A DNA stretch of 64,000 bases. It comes from Gammaproteobacteria bacterium (ex Lamellibrachia satsuma). GTDB lineage: Bacteria > Pseudomonadota > Gammaproteobacteria > Chromatiales > Chromatiaceae. Below are positions 37,384-46,253 of the stretch, piece by piece. Both the position numbers and the translations under genes were made by a program. The stretch lies in the NCBI GenBank assembly GCA_019623805.1, contig CP053680.1, positions 3,636,001 to 3,700,000 of the forward strand, read 5' to 3'. The stretch's first letter is position 1; the number at the start of each line of letters is the position of its first letter. The notes beneath the pieces are model-generated. The model saw only the letters and a program-made list of their open reading frames with translations, did not search any database and was not told where the DNA came from.

Positions 37384-38034
37384 ATGCAAGTATATTTTTC
37401 AACATTTTCCCGCAAGACATGGTTTTTTGCTCTGATGTTTCTGGTTACTGTGGGAGCGGGTTGTTCAAGCTCATCAATGAAGATGGAGTCCATCGATGCT
37501 GCTGACTCCGCTGTGAAAACAGACGCGACCCCGGTCTACCTGATTGGACCAGGTGATGCGCTCAGTGTCTTTGTATGGGGTAATCCTGAACTATCAGCAG
37601 ATGTGATTGTTCGACCTGATGGCTATATCTCAACGCCTCTGGTAGAGGATGTCCAGGCATCGGGAAAAGCTCCGACAGACTTGGCTCGTGAAATGGAAGA
37701 GGAACTATCCAAGCTCATAAAAAATCCTAAAGTCACTGTCAGTCTTACAACAACTGTCGGACAGTACTCAGAACAGATAAGAGTTGTTGGACAAGCTTCC
37801 ACGCCTCGCGCACTCCCTTATCGGGAGAATATGACTTTGCTGGATGTAATTATTGCGGTAGGTGGTCTGACAGAGTTTGCTGCTGGCAATAAATCGATTA
37901 TCGTTCGCAATGTTGGTGGAAAAACAGAGCAGTACCGGGTTCGTCTTGATGACCTGATCAGAGATGGCGATATCTCTGCAAATGTTAAGGTGGTTCCAGG
38001 TGATGTTTTGATTATTCCTGAAACCTGGTTCTAG
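37384..38034 (+). CDS. epsA: XrtA-system polysaccharide export lipoprotein (Wza/EpsA type)
   Basis: Short outer-membrane polysaccharide export protein of 216 residues. Signal peptide and lipobox end at Cys27 (VGAGC). A Poly_export domain follows (YLIGPGDALSVFVWGNPEL, VRPDGYISTPLVEDVQASG) and a SLBB domain (VRVVGQAS-type segment IRVVGQASTPRALPYRENMTL, read as two strands). ATG 37384 is chosen because GGAG lies 6 bases upstream; ATG 37348 would add a non-family stretch. It would form the outer-membrane exit for a polysaccharide. The symbol follows usage for XrtA loci. Confidence 0.9.
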   Translation: MQVYFSTFSRKTWFFALMFLVTVGAGCSSSSMKMESIDAADSAVKTDATPVYLIGPGDALSVFVWGNPELSADVIVRPDGYISTPLVEDVQASGKAPTDLAREMEEELSKLIKNPKVTVSLTTTVGQYSEQIRVVGQASTPRALPYRENMTLLDVIIAVGGLTEFAAGNKSIIVRNVGGKTEQYRVRLDDLIRDGDISANVKVVPGDVLIIPETWF

Positions 38035-38147
38035 TATGCTCCACTTCGTAGTTATATGAGCATGTCAGTCAAAGAACACTGGTTAGGTATAACCTTTTCT
38101 GCGTTTATAATGATCGGCTGTATGATACAGAGTGACTGGGGTACGTA

Positions 38148-39125
38148 ATGGTAAGTAGTATCGAAAAAGCGATAAATCGGCTGAACAAGGAGCGATCGCG
38201 CGATCAGAGTGACGGGGCGGAGCAGATTGTTGAGGCAGATGAGGTGTTGGTTGAATCTGATAACGTCGATGCTGAATCAAAATCAATAATCGGAGAGCAA
38301 ACTGAGACCGCTAGAGATGTGCTGATGGCAGTCGACTCGGAAGTGTCCATCCCTGCTTCGGTTGAATCAGATGTTGTTGCTGCCGCACCTGGATTTCCTG
38401 AAAAAGATATCTGTGAAATTGATTTTGAAACCTTGGGTAAGGCAGGTTATCTAGTGCCTGATAGCGATCAACAGCGCTTGTCTGAGGAATATCGCATAAT
38501 AAAGCGCCCTCTGTTGATGAATGCTTTTGGTAAGGGCGCCGCACCGGTTGAACGCGGTAACTTGGTTCTGGTTACAAGCTCTTTTCCTGGCGAAGGTAAA
38601 ACCTACACGGCGATTAATCTTGGCGTCAGTATTGCCACTGAACTTGACTCCACTATCCTGCTCGTTGATGGTGATGTCCTAAAGTCATCTCTTAGCAAAT
38701 TACTGGGGATGGAAGATAAGCCGGGTTTGATAGATGTCTTGGAAGACCCAACTATGGATCTTGGTGACGTGATTCAGAGTACACAAGTACCAAAACTGAA
38801 AATCCTCCCTGCCGGAAGACGACACCAAAACTCTACTGAGCTACTAGCCAGCGAAAGTATGGAGAAGATTTTGACAGAATTGGCTGAAAGGTACCCTGAT
38901 CGTATTGTTTTATTTGATGCTCCTCCTATGCTGGCAACAACTGAAGCTGGTGTTCTTACTTATCGAATGGGACAGATAGTGATGGTTGTCGAAGCGGGCA
39001 AGACGGCAGTTGATGCTGTTAACGAATCGATTGCACAGCTTGATCCAAACAAAGTGATTGGTCTTGTTTTGAACAAAAGTAGAGTGAAGTCCGGCCATAA
39101 GTATTATGGTAGTTACTATGGTTGA
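38148..39125 (+). CDS. XrtA-associated tyrosine autokinase
   Basis: A 325-residue BY-kinase. After an acidic, low-complexity N-terminal ~90 residues come the Walker A loop SSFPGEGKT (Lys151), Walker A' ILLVDGDVL and Walker B IVLFDAPPML, and a C-terminal tyrosine cluster (YYGSYYG) typical of autophosphorylating kinases that govern polysaccharide chain length. It has no fused Wzz domain, and no separate chain-length partner lies beside it; the 113 bases before it are non-coding. The barrel gene begins just inside or after its end. Confidence 0.93.
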   Translation: MVSSIEKAINRLNKERSRDQSDGAEQIVEADEVLVESDNVDAESKSIIGEQTETARDVLMAVDSEVSIPASVESDVVAAAPGFPEKDICEIDFETLGKAGYLVPDSDQQRLSEEYRIIKRPLLMNAFGKGAAPVERGNLVLVTSSFPGEGKTYTAINLGVSIATELDSTILLVDGDVLKSSLSKLLGMEDKPGLIDVLEDPTMDLGDVIQSTQVPKLKILPAGRRHQNSTELLASESMEKILTELAERYPDRIVLFDAPPMLATTEAGVLTYRMGQIVMVVEAGKTAVDAVNESIAQLDPNKVIGLVLNKSRVKSGHKYYGSYYG

Positions 39126-40560
39126 ATCTGTGCTCTTGAAAAAAATGATCTCTGGCAGAGGGGAAGCGACTATTAATCGGATATTCGTTTTTTCTTTGTT
39201 TTGTTTAATATATTCTAATGCCTTGGCGGTATCTTGGCATATTGAGCCCGTTGCCACTCTAAAAGGCTCATATACAGATAATGTAACGCTTGAGAGCAAT
39301 GATCTGGCTGAAAGCGACTTTATTACGGAGATATTGCCGGGAATTCATATTTTGGGCGATGGAAATAGGCTGGATCTTGATTTCAACTATCGTCTTCAAC
39401 ATATTCGCTACCTTGATCATGCAGAGGCGAATAAAACCCAACACACGTTAGGTTTGGCAGCAAACATTTCGGTCGTTGAGGATCTGTTTTTTATCGATGT
39501 GAGATCAGATTTCACACAAAGGCCGGTTTTTTCAGACAGTGTGCGTGATCCTGAAAATATTGCGATTACCGACGATGTTACGGATGTATTTATGACCTCA
39601 ATATCGCCTTACCTGAACCATCGATTTGGTAATTTTGCTGTAGGCCGTCTGATGTACACTGCACAGCGTGTGAAGTATGCAGATTCGGCAACGAGTGATG
39701 TTGATCATAGAATACTTGATGGCTCTCTGGCTAGTGGGACACGGTTTACTAACTTTAGATGGAATCTGACTTATCTTGATAGAAAAGAAGAGCCTGAGGC
39801 AGGAATAGCTACGAGATTTAAGATCGGAATGGCTGATATGAGATACACGCTCTACAAGAGTGTATTTGCTATTGCTAAATTAGGTTATGAAAAAAATACT
39901 TATAGTGTTCCAAGTGATAGTGATGAGACAGAAGGTGAAGTCTGGGGTCTGGGTTTAGGTTGGGCGCCAACCACTAGAACAAGTATGGAGGCTGTGTTTG
40001 GTAAACGTTATTTTGGAAACACAGCAAATGTTATCGTTATTCATGAGGGCTCGCTGTTCACTGTTTCTGCTCTATATGATGAGGACTTTACTACAGGGTC
40101 TTTTGTCGATGGGGGATCCCCTTCGTTTGATGAGGATGGGAGGCCGGTCTATGGAATCGATCGCCCATCAATTTCTACAGAAGTTTATCTTAACAAAAGG
40201 TTATCAGCCGACCTTGTTCTGGAGTTACGAAAATCGGAGGTTACGTTTACAATATTTGATACTAAACGAGAATATCAGACAAGAGGCTCCACTGAACACG
40301 TTTATGGCGGTGATGTCGTCTGGGATTGGACGTTAAGTTCCAGAACTACTGCCACATTTGGTGCGTTTTGGCATCAGACTGCACCATTTGATGATGTACC
40401 AAGAGTCGATGATTTTTATGGTGGAGTGCGATTTGAACGCCGTTTCTCACCTCATTTGACAGGTGGCGCTGACTACTCTTTTACAAAGCGTGATTCCGTG
40501 CTCGAGGAAGAGAATTACAATAGGAACAGGGTAGGTGCGTTTGTTACATACGAGTTTTGA
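39118..40560 (+). CDS. XrtA-locus outer membrane beta-barrel protein
   Basis: A ~480-residue exported protein. The signal peptide core FVFSLFCLIYSNALA precedes a region of alternating polar/aromatic strands rich in Tyr, Arg and Thr, and the chain ends in ...FVTYEF, the terminal Phe typical of Bam-inserted barrels. It corresponds to the outer membrane protein found in XrtA/PEP-CTERM loci (TIGR03016 type, from memory). Starts at 39106, 39118 and 39145 are all possible; the last two give a more normal signal peptide. It overlaps or abuts the kinase gene, so coupling is likely. It may form part of the export path. Confidence 0.8.
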   Translation: MVESVLLKKMISGRGEATINRIFVFSLFCLIYSNALAVSWHIEPVATLKGSYTDNVTLESNDLAESDFITEILPGIHILGDGNRLDLDFNYRLQHIRYLDHAEANKTQHTLGLAANISVVEDLFFIDVRSDFTQRPVFSDSVRDPENIAITDDVTDVFMTSISPYLNHRFGNFAVGRLMYTAQRVKYADSATSDVDHRILDGSLASGTRFTNFRWNLTYLDRKEEPEAGIATRFKIGMADMRYTLYKSVFAIAKLGYEKNTYSVPSDSDETEGEVWGLGLGWAPTTRTSMEAVFGKRYFGNTANVIVIHEGSLFTVSALYDEDFTTGSFVDGGSPSFDEDGRPVYGIDRPSISTEVYLNKRLSADLVLELRKSEVTFTIFDTKREYQTRGSTEHVYGGDVVWDWTLSSRTTATFGAFWHQTAPFDDVPRVDDFYGGVRFERRFSPHLTGGADYSFTKRDSVLEEENYNRNRVGAFVTYEF

Positions 40561-40695
40561 TACGGCTAGAGTGATATCGCTGTAGAGTATTGCGTCGAGT
40601 GTCTTGTCGTTTTCAGTAATCTGGAATATTTGGAAATTTATTAGGCCTCTCAGGAATGATACTTGGGGGATCTTTTATTCCTGGGATGTTTTTAT

Positions 40696-42726
40696 ATGCA
40701 GTCTATTAACTGGTATGTCGAGCGGCTGAAAAGCATGTCCCAAGAGGAGATTGTCTGGAGGGCAAAGAGTCTTGCCCGTGACCATTTTGACAAAGTACGC
40801 TTCGCCATTGAATGGCTGCCCGCCGCCGATAAAACTGGTTGTTACGGCGCGGGGTTGTCTAATATGGGATTCAGTGTCAGTAATGTCAGGCTAGGTGCTT
40901 GGGAAGATGCGGAAATTGATGGGTTGACCAGAGAGTGGCGGCAGAAACTTGTCGTGAAAGCTGATGATCTGATGAAACACAATTTTACCTTTTTTGATTT
41001 GAACAACAAATTTCTTGGGCATCCGATTGATTGGAATAGGGATCATGGGGCCGATAAGCCCACACCTCAGAGGCTGGCACAGACGGTTAATTATAGGGAC
41101 TTCGAAAATTCAGGCGATTGCAAATTGGTGTGGGAGCCCAACCGGCACCATCAACTGGTTGTACTGGGTCGGGCATATCGGGCGACCGGAAATGAAAGAT
41201 ATGCAGCTGAAGTTGTATCGCAAATTGAGTCTTGGATGGAGCAGAATAAAGCAGGTTATGGGATGAACTGGCGTAGCCCTCTGGAGCTTGGGATACGTCT
41301 AATCAACTGGGTGTGGGCGGTTGATATGATCCGTGATTCCGGAAAGCTTTCTGAGGAGTTTGTCGGCCAATTCAAACGCAATGTTTATCTACATTGTTGG
41401 GACGTGGCAAGAAAATTTTCGAAAGGTTCTTCAGCAAATAATCATCTTGTTGGAGAGGCAGCAGGTGTCTATATCGCTTCTAGCTATTTTACCGATATGG
41501 ACGCTGCAAAGAGATGGCGTGTTGAATCAAAAAATATTCTGATAGAGGAGATTCAGTCACAGACATACCCTGATGGACTCAATAGAGAGCATGCTCTCGG
41601 TTATCAGTTTTTTGTTTTGCAATTTTATATTTTTTCAGGGCTTGTTGGACGCTGGACTAATGATGATTTTCCAGCCTCATATTGGCAGCAGATCAAGGCG
41701 ATGGTTGAAAGTGTTATGGCGCTTTCTCTAGGTGGTGAATCTCTCCCGATGTTTGGGGACAGAGATGATGGCTATGTGCTTGATCTTGGTTCTGAACCTG
41801 AGGATATTGACGCTATTCTATCGGTTGGTGCTTTACTCTTTAATGATGCAGGGATGAAGTCTAATGTAAATCGTTTTTCTGAGACTGGATATTGGTTGTT
41901 CGGTAATAATGCCTGGCAGCAATTTGATGCTATCGAAATTAGTGATACAAGCGATAGACTCGCTTCATGTGCTTTTATCGACTCAGGGTATTATCTATTG
42001 CAGACTGGAAGCGTAGGAAAATCGAATTGTGTCAGTGTTCTTCTGGATTGTGCGGAGCTTGGATATGGGGCTATTGCAGCGCATGGGCATGCCGATGCAC
42101 TAAGTTTCTCACTCAGAGTTGGGAGAAAGGATATTCTTGTCGACCCAGGAACGTATGACTACTTTACATACCCTGAGTGGAGAAAATACTTCAGAACGAC
42201 AAGTGCACACAACACAGTGAGTATTGACGGGCTTGATCAATCAGAGATGCTTGGCCCGTTCATGTGGGGTAAACGGGCAAATACCACCCTAGAATCCTGG
42301 GAAACCCTGGACGATATGACACTGGCAGTCGCCAGTCACGACGGTTATACAAGACTTCCTGATCCGGTGACTCATAGGCGTAATCTGAAATTGAATAACA
42401 ATGATAACTGCCTTACGATTAAAGATGATCTTCTTACTATATCCGGGCATACAGCGAAACTTTATTTTCACTTTTCCGAGTTCTGCGATGTGAAACAGTT
42501 GAGCGGGAACTTATTTGGAATAAATGTTGATGGTCTGGATGAGTTAATTAATTTTCAGCTTGACGATAGGCTATCTGTGGAGATATTGAAGGGTAGTGAT
42601 GATCCGAAGTGTGGATGGGTTAGTCGCGGATATCATCAAAAAGTCCCAACGGTAACACTTGTTGCAACAAAAAAATTTACCGGTAATGTGAGTTTTACAA
42701 CGACGATAAACTGCGGGATAAAATAA
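40696..42726 (+). CDS. Heparinase II/III-family polysaccharide lyase-like protein
   Basis: About 676 residues from ATG 40696; the TTG 40663 start adds an unlikely stretch. The N-terminal two thirds look like an alpha/alpha toroid (NWRSPLELGIRLINWVWAVD, SSANNHLVGEAAG, DGLNREHALGYQFFVLQF), and the C-terminal part is the Hepar_II_III beta-sandwich (AAHGHADALSFSLRVG, DPGTYDYFTYPEWRKYFRTT, AHNTVSIDGLDQSE). Conserved candidates for catalysis include Asn/His in NNHLVGE and His in HGHADAL. No signal peptide is evident. In XrtA loci such enzymes are thought to modify or trim the exopolysaccharide. It is the last gene of the locus here. Confidence 0.88.
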   Translation: MQSINWYVERLKSMSQEEIVWRAKSLARDHFDKVRFAIEWLPAADKTGCYGAGLSNMGFSVSNVRLGAWEDAEIDGLTREWRQKLVVKADDLMKHNFTFFDLNNKFLGHPIDWNRDHGADKPTPQRLAQTVNYRDFENSGDCKLVWEPNRHHQLVVLGRAYRATGNERYAAEVVSQIESWMEQNKAGYGMNWRSPLELGIRLINWVWAVDMIRDSGKLSEEFVGQFKRNVYLHCWDVARKFSKGSSANNHLVGEAAGVYIASSYFTDMDAAKRWRVESKNILIEEIQSQTYPDGLNREHALGYQFFVLQFYIFSGLVGRWTNDDFPASYWQQIKAMVESVMALSLGGESLPMFGDRDDGYVLDLGSEPEDIDAILSVGALLFNDAGMKSNVNRFSETGYWLFGNNAWQQFDAIEISDTSDRLASCAFIDSGYYLLQTGSVGKSNCVSVLLDCAELGYGAIAAHGHADALSFSLRVGRKDILVDPGTYDYFTYPEWRKYFRTTSAHNTVSIDGLDQSEMLGPFMWGKRANTTLESWETLDDMTLAVASHDGYTRLPDPVTHRRNLKLNNNDNCLTIKDDLLTISGHTAKLYFHFSEFCDVKQLSGNLFGINVDGLDELINFQLDDRLSVEILKGSDDPKCGWVSRGYHQKVPTVTLVATKKFTGNVSFTTTINCGIK

Positions 42727-42780
42727 TAGTGTAAGCCTGCTGAGGTAATATTATCTTTGTAGAGCAGACGGGAGTTTTTT

Positions 42781-43068
42781 GTGCGTTTTCTAAAACTGCT
42801 TTTTTTCATCTTAGCGATGATGGTGGGCGCAGCTTTCACGGTGCTCAATGCAGAGCCGGTACTTTTTAACTATTATTTTGGCAGTCGTGAATTCCCGCTT
42901 TCAGTAATCTTGATTGGTACGCTTGGTTTAGGTATTTTTCTTGGAATCCTGTCAGGGTTGAATACCATGTTAGGCCTGAAGCGAAAAAACTCCATTTTGC
43001 GGAGACGTTCACGTCTGGTAGATGAGGAGGTAAAGAATCTTCGGTCTCTCCCGCTTAAGGATCAATAG
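42781..43068 (+). CDS. lapA: LapA (YciS) inner membrane protein
   Basis: A 95-residue protein with two membrane helices (~4-22 and ~40-62) and a basic cytoplasmic tail (GLKRKNSILRRRSRLVDEEV). It works with LapB in lipopolysaccharide assembly control. The start is GTG with GGGAG 6 bases upstream. It is 2 bases from lapB. ihfB, which usually precedes lapA, is absent; the XrtA locus is there instead. Confidence 0.92.
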   Translation: MRFLKLLFFILAMMVGAAFTVLNAEPVLFNYYFGSREFPLSVILIGTLGLGIFLGILSGLNTMLGLKRKNSILRRRSRLVDEEVKNLRSLPLKDQ

Positions 43069-43070
43069 GT

Positions 43071-44249
43071 ATGCTTGAGCTTTTGCTCTTGCTTCTACCG
43101 GTTGCGGCTGCTTCAGGTTGGTTTGCTGCTCGACGGAGTGAGGCTAGTCGGGATAAAACCAGTAGCCAGGAGGTCTTTCCCGCCTATTTTAAAGGATTGA
43201 ATTTTCTACTGAATGAGCAGCCGGACAAAGCTATTGATGTCTTTGTTAAGCTTCTGGAAGTCGATAGTGATACGGTAGAAACGCATTTGGCATTGGGCAA
43301 TCTGTTTCGCCGTCGGGGAGAGGTGGAACGGGCAATACGTATCCACCAAAACCTGATCGCACGACCCACCCTTTCAAGAGAACAGAGAGCCCAGGCTTTG
43401 CTGGAACTTGGCCAGGACTATATGCGAGCGGGGCTGTTCGATAGGGCTGAAAATCTTTTCGTAGAGTTGACTGAAATAAAACTTCATAGTGAACAGGCGC
43501 TCTCCAATCTCCTGGTGATTTACCAGCAGGAAAAAGAGTGGGATCGATGTTTGGAGGTGGCGCAGCAGTTGCAAGCGAGTGACGGCCACTCGCTTCAGCC
43601 AATAATTGCTCATTTTTACTGCGAGCAAGCTCAGCTGCTGATAAAAAAAGGCAATACTGTTTCTGCCATAGCAATACTGAAGAAGGCTCAGTCGGTAGAC
43701 AGTGGATGCATTAGGTCGACTATTCTGTTGGGGGAGATAGAGAAGTCAAAGGATGACTGCCGAGCAGCCCTCAAAATATACAAAATGGTGGAAGTACAGG
43801 ATTCCGCCTATTTGACTGAAATTGTGCCTTCTTTGATCGAGTGTTATGGAAAGATTGGCGATAGAGCTGCACTGAAGGATTATTTGAAACAATTATATAG
43901 CAGGCATCGCGATACTTCCGTAATGCTGGCGTTGACAGATATTATTACGGCCGAAGAGGATGTTTCATCAGCTGTTGATTTTGTCCTGCAACACCTAAAA
44001 GCGCTTCCCGATCTTAAAGGACTTGACCGGCTGGTCACTCTAAACTTGCAGAATAGTGGCAGCAACCCACGAGAGAGCATGGAAACACTCAACAAGGCGG
44101 TCGCGTTGATGCTGGCTCGCCAATCCTCGTATCAGTGTGAACAATGCGGATTTTCTGCAAAAAACCTGCATTGGCAGTGTCCCAGCTGCAACAACTGGAG
44201 TAGCATGAAACCGATTCGCGGATTGGGCTGTGGGCCCAGAGAAAAATAG
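43071..44249 (+). CDS. lapB: Lipopolysaccharide assembly protein B (YciM)
   Basis: LapB recruits LpxC to FtsH and so tunes lipopolysaccharide synthesis. The 392-residue protein has one N-terminal membrane helix (LELLLLLLPVAAASGWFAA), about nine TPR repeats (VETHLALGNLFRRRGEVERA and others) and a C-terminal rubredoxin-like metal site (CEQCGF, then CPSCNNW). Length and order lapA-lapB-pyrF match E. coli. Confidence 0.96.
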   Translation: MLELLLLLLPVAAASGWFAARRSEASRDKTSSQEVFPAYFKGLNFLLNEQPDKAIDVFVKLLEVDSDTVETHLALGNLFRRRGEVERAIRIHQNLIARPTLSREQRAQALLELGQDYMRAGLFDRAENLFVELTEIKLHSEQALSNLLVIYQQEKEWDRCLEVAQQLQASDGHSLQPIIAHFYCEQAQLLIKKGNTVSAIAILKKAQSVDSGCIRSTILLGEIEKSKDDCRAALKIYKMVEVQDSAYLTEIVPSLIECYGKIGDRAALKDYLKQLYSRHRDTSVMLALTDIITAEEDVSSAVDFVLQHLKALPDLKGLDRLVTLNLQNSGSNPRESMETLNKAVALMLARQSSYQCEQCGFSAKNLHWQCPSCNNWSSMKPIRGLGCGPREK

Positions 44250-44296
44250 GCGGTTGGTAGCTTATTCAACATCAATTTTATGAGGCCGTAGGACAG

Positions 44297-45013
44297 ATGA
44301 GTGACAATGCTTCTCGGGTTATCGTTGCCCTGGATTTTCCTGATGAAACCTCTGCACTGGAACTGGTCGAAAAACTTGATCCTGGTATGTGCAGGCTTAA
44401 GGTGGGCAAAGAGATGTTCACTCGTTTGGGTCCCTCTTTTGTCGAACAACTGAGTGGCAAGGGATTCGATATTTTTCTCGATCTTAAATTCCATGATATT
44501 CCAAATACTGTTGCGGCTGCCTGCAGTGCTGCAGCAGACCTCGGTGTTTGGATGATGAATATTCATGCGTCGGGAGGGCGCCGCATGATGGAAGCGGCGG
44601 CGGAAAGGCTGGCAGCTCGCTCAGAAAGGCCACTTTTGGTGGCCGTGACAATTCTGACTAGCCTGTCAAAAGAGGATATTGCTGAAGTTGGTTATCATGG
44701 TGAACCAGCTGAAAATGTCTTGCGCTTGGCGGACCTCTCCCTCTCATCCGGGATGGATGGGGTTGTCTGCTCTCCCCGGGAAGCATCCGATATCCGAGGC
44801 AGGGCTGGGGACGATTTTCTACTGGTTACGCCCGGTGTTCGACCGTTGGACGCGGCGGCTGATGATCAGCGCCGTGTGATGACACCTGCCGATGCGATCA
44901 ATGCAGGATCAAGTTATCTTGTTGTTGGACGTCCGATAACGGCCGCGGCTGATCCGTTGAAGGCGCTGCATGCGATAAATAATGAGATTTTGTCTGTCTC
45001 GCAAGCCGGATAA
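44297..45013 (+). CDS. pyrF: Orotidine 5'-phosphate decarboxylase
   Basis: Last step of UMP synthesis. The 238-residue TIM barrel has the charged catalytic array in [16 protein letters not shown], the N-terminal VALDFPD strand and the phosphate loop in TPGVRP and YLVVGRPIT. It follows lapB by 47 bases. Confidence 0.97.
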   Translation: MSDNASRVIVALDFPDETSALELVEKLDPGMCRLKVGKEMFTRLGPSFVEQLSGKGFDIFLDLKFHDIPNTVAAACSAAADLGVWMMNIHASGGRRMMEAAAERLAARSERPLLVAVTILTSLSKEDIAEVGYHGEPAENVLRLADLSLSSGMDGVVCSPREASDIRGRAGDDFLLVTPGVRPLDAAADDQRRVMTPADAINAGSSYLVVGRPITAAADPLKALHAINNEILSVSQAG

Positions 45014-45099
45014 ACTATTAACCAGGTTTTGCTTGAATCCATTTGGAAACATACGGCCACTGAAATTGTATTGTTATTGAAGAGTGATAAGGGAAGAAG

Positions 45100-46005
45100 A
45101 TGAATAAAAAAGTTCTGAAAGCTGTCTTTCCGGCCGCTGGCTTGGGTACCCGTTTTCTACCAGCCACCAAGGCATCTCCCAAGGAGATGTTGCCTATTGT
45201 TGACAAGCCGTTGATTCAGTACGGCGCCGAGGAGGCTGAGGCAGCTGGCATTGAATCTCTCGTTTTTATCATAGGCCGAGCAAAACGGGCGATCCCTGAC
45301 CACTTTGACAAGGCGTATGAACTTGAGGTGGAGCTGGAGACTTCCGGCAAAGAGAAACTCCTGCAGATTGTGCAGAATGTTCTTCCTGAGGAGGTCTCCT
45401 GTATCTATCTACGGCAGGCAGAGGCAAAGGGACTCGGCCATGCAGTGCTCTGCGCCAAACCTGTTGTAAGGGATGAGCCTTTTGCGGTCATCCTGGCAGA
45501 TGACCTGATCAAGGGTGATGGCGGCAGGGGTGCCATGGCCCAGATGGTTGATGTTTATGACAAGTACCAGTGCAGTGTGATTCTTGTGGAAGAGGTGCCG
45601 CCCGAGGAAACCAATAAATACGGTATTGTCGAAGTAACCGAAGATGACGGTGAAACCGCAATCATCAGCTCAATTGTGGAAAAGCCCGATCCGAAAGATG
45701 CGCCGTCAAACATGGCTGTGGTCGGGCGTTATATCCTAACTCCGCGAATTTTCGACTTGTTGGAGCAGACAGGCACCGGCAAGGGTGGCGAGATTCAATT
45801 GACTGATGCGATAGCCGAACTGTTGAAGTTTGAAAAGGTTCGGGCCTACCGGGTCAAAGGCAAACGATACGACTGTGGCAGTAAGCTGGGTTATATGGAA
45901 GCCACAGTTGAATATGGTCTTGAGCACCCGGAACTGGGGGAGGATTTTGCAGCATATCTGCGTGGCCTGGCCTGTACGCCGGGCAGCAAGGCCTCGAAGG
46001 AGTAG
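45100..46005 (+). CDS. galU: UTP-glucose-1-phosphate uridylyltransferase
   Basis: Makes UDP-glucose for envelope polysaccharides and glycolipids. The 301-residue protein has the nucleotide loop FPAAGLGTRFLPATKASPKEM, the DKPLIQY motif, the sugar-site VEKPDP, and GKRYDCGSKLGY near the end. A GGGAAG ribosome site lies just before ATG. A strong terminator follows at 46051. Its product could feed the exopolysaccharide pathway of the nearby XrtA locus. Confidence 0.96.
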   Translation: MNKKVLKAVFPAAGLGTRFLPATKASPKEMLPIVDKPLIQYGAEEAEAAGIESLVFIIGRAKRAIPDHFDKAYELEVELETSGKEKLLQIVQNVLPEEVSCIYLRQAEAKGLGHAVLCAKPVVRDEPFAVILADDLIKGDGGRGAMAQMVDVYDKYQCSVILVEEVPPEETNKYGIVEVTEDDGETAIISSIVEKPDPKDAPSNMAVVGRYILTPRIFDLLEQTGTGKGGEIQLTDAIAELLKFEKVRAYRVKGKRYDCGSKLGYMEATVEYGLEHPELGEDFAAYLRGLACTPGSKASKE

Positions 46006-46050
46006 GGCGTTTCCTCCAGTGCCTTGGGGGGCACACATCAGGAACAAAAT

Positions 46051-46079
46051 AACCGCATCGGCAACCCGGTGCGGTTTTT
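46051..46079. terminator. Bidirectional terminator between galU and tRNA-Glu
   Basis: An 11-base-pair stem (AACCGCATCGG / CCGGTGCGGTT, one G-T pair) with loop CAAC is followed by TTTTT on the plus strand. On the minus strand the same hairpin is followed by ATTTTGTT, so it can end both galU and the tRNA transcript. Confidence 0.85.
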
Positions 46080-46087
46080 AAAGGAAA

Positions 46088-46162
46088 TGGTACTCCCTAG
46101 GGGACTCGAACCCCTGTTACCGGCGTGAGAGGCCAGCGTCCTAACCACTAGACGAAGGGAGC
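46088..46162 (-). tRNA. tRNA-Glu, anticodon CTC
   Basis: The minus strand folds as a cloverleaf of 75 bases with encoded CCA. The acceptor GCTCCCT pairs with AGGGAGT (first pair G-T), the D arm is GTCTAGTGGTTAGGAC, the anticodon arm is CTGGC-CTCTCAC-GCCGG with anticodon CTC, and the T arm is AGGGG-TTCGAGT-CCCCT. D, anticodon and T arms closely follow E. coli tRNA-Glu except for the anticodon, so it reads GAG codons. Confidence 0.95.
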
Positions 46163-46182
46163 AGTTTGCTCGGAAAGGCGCT

Positions 46183-46210
46183 ATTATACTGACCTCATGG
46201 CCAGGCTCAA
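46183..46210 (-). promoter_or_regulatory. Sigma-70 promoter of tRNA-Glu
   Basis: On the minus strand, -35 TTGAGC and a perfect -10 TATAAT are separated by 16 bases, 20 bases before the mature tRNA 5' end. The stretch after the -10 starts GCGCC, a G/C-rich discriminator typical of stringently controlled stable RNA promoters. Confidence 0.8.
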
Positions 46211-46253
46211 TGGTTTGGTGGTATTTTTTTATCTCTATTGTGGTTTGTATTAG

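Noticed and set aside
28980..40695. Sigma-54 (-24/-12) promoters expected for PrsR targets.
   Set aside because: I looked in the gaps before prsK, prsT, the kinase gene and the heparinase-like gene for TGGCAC-N5-TTGC and found no convincing match.
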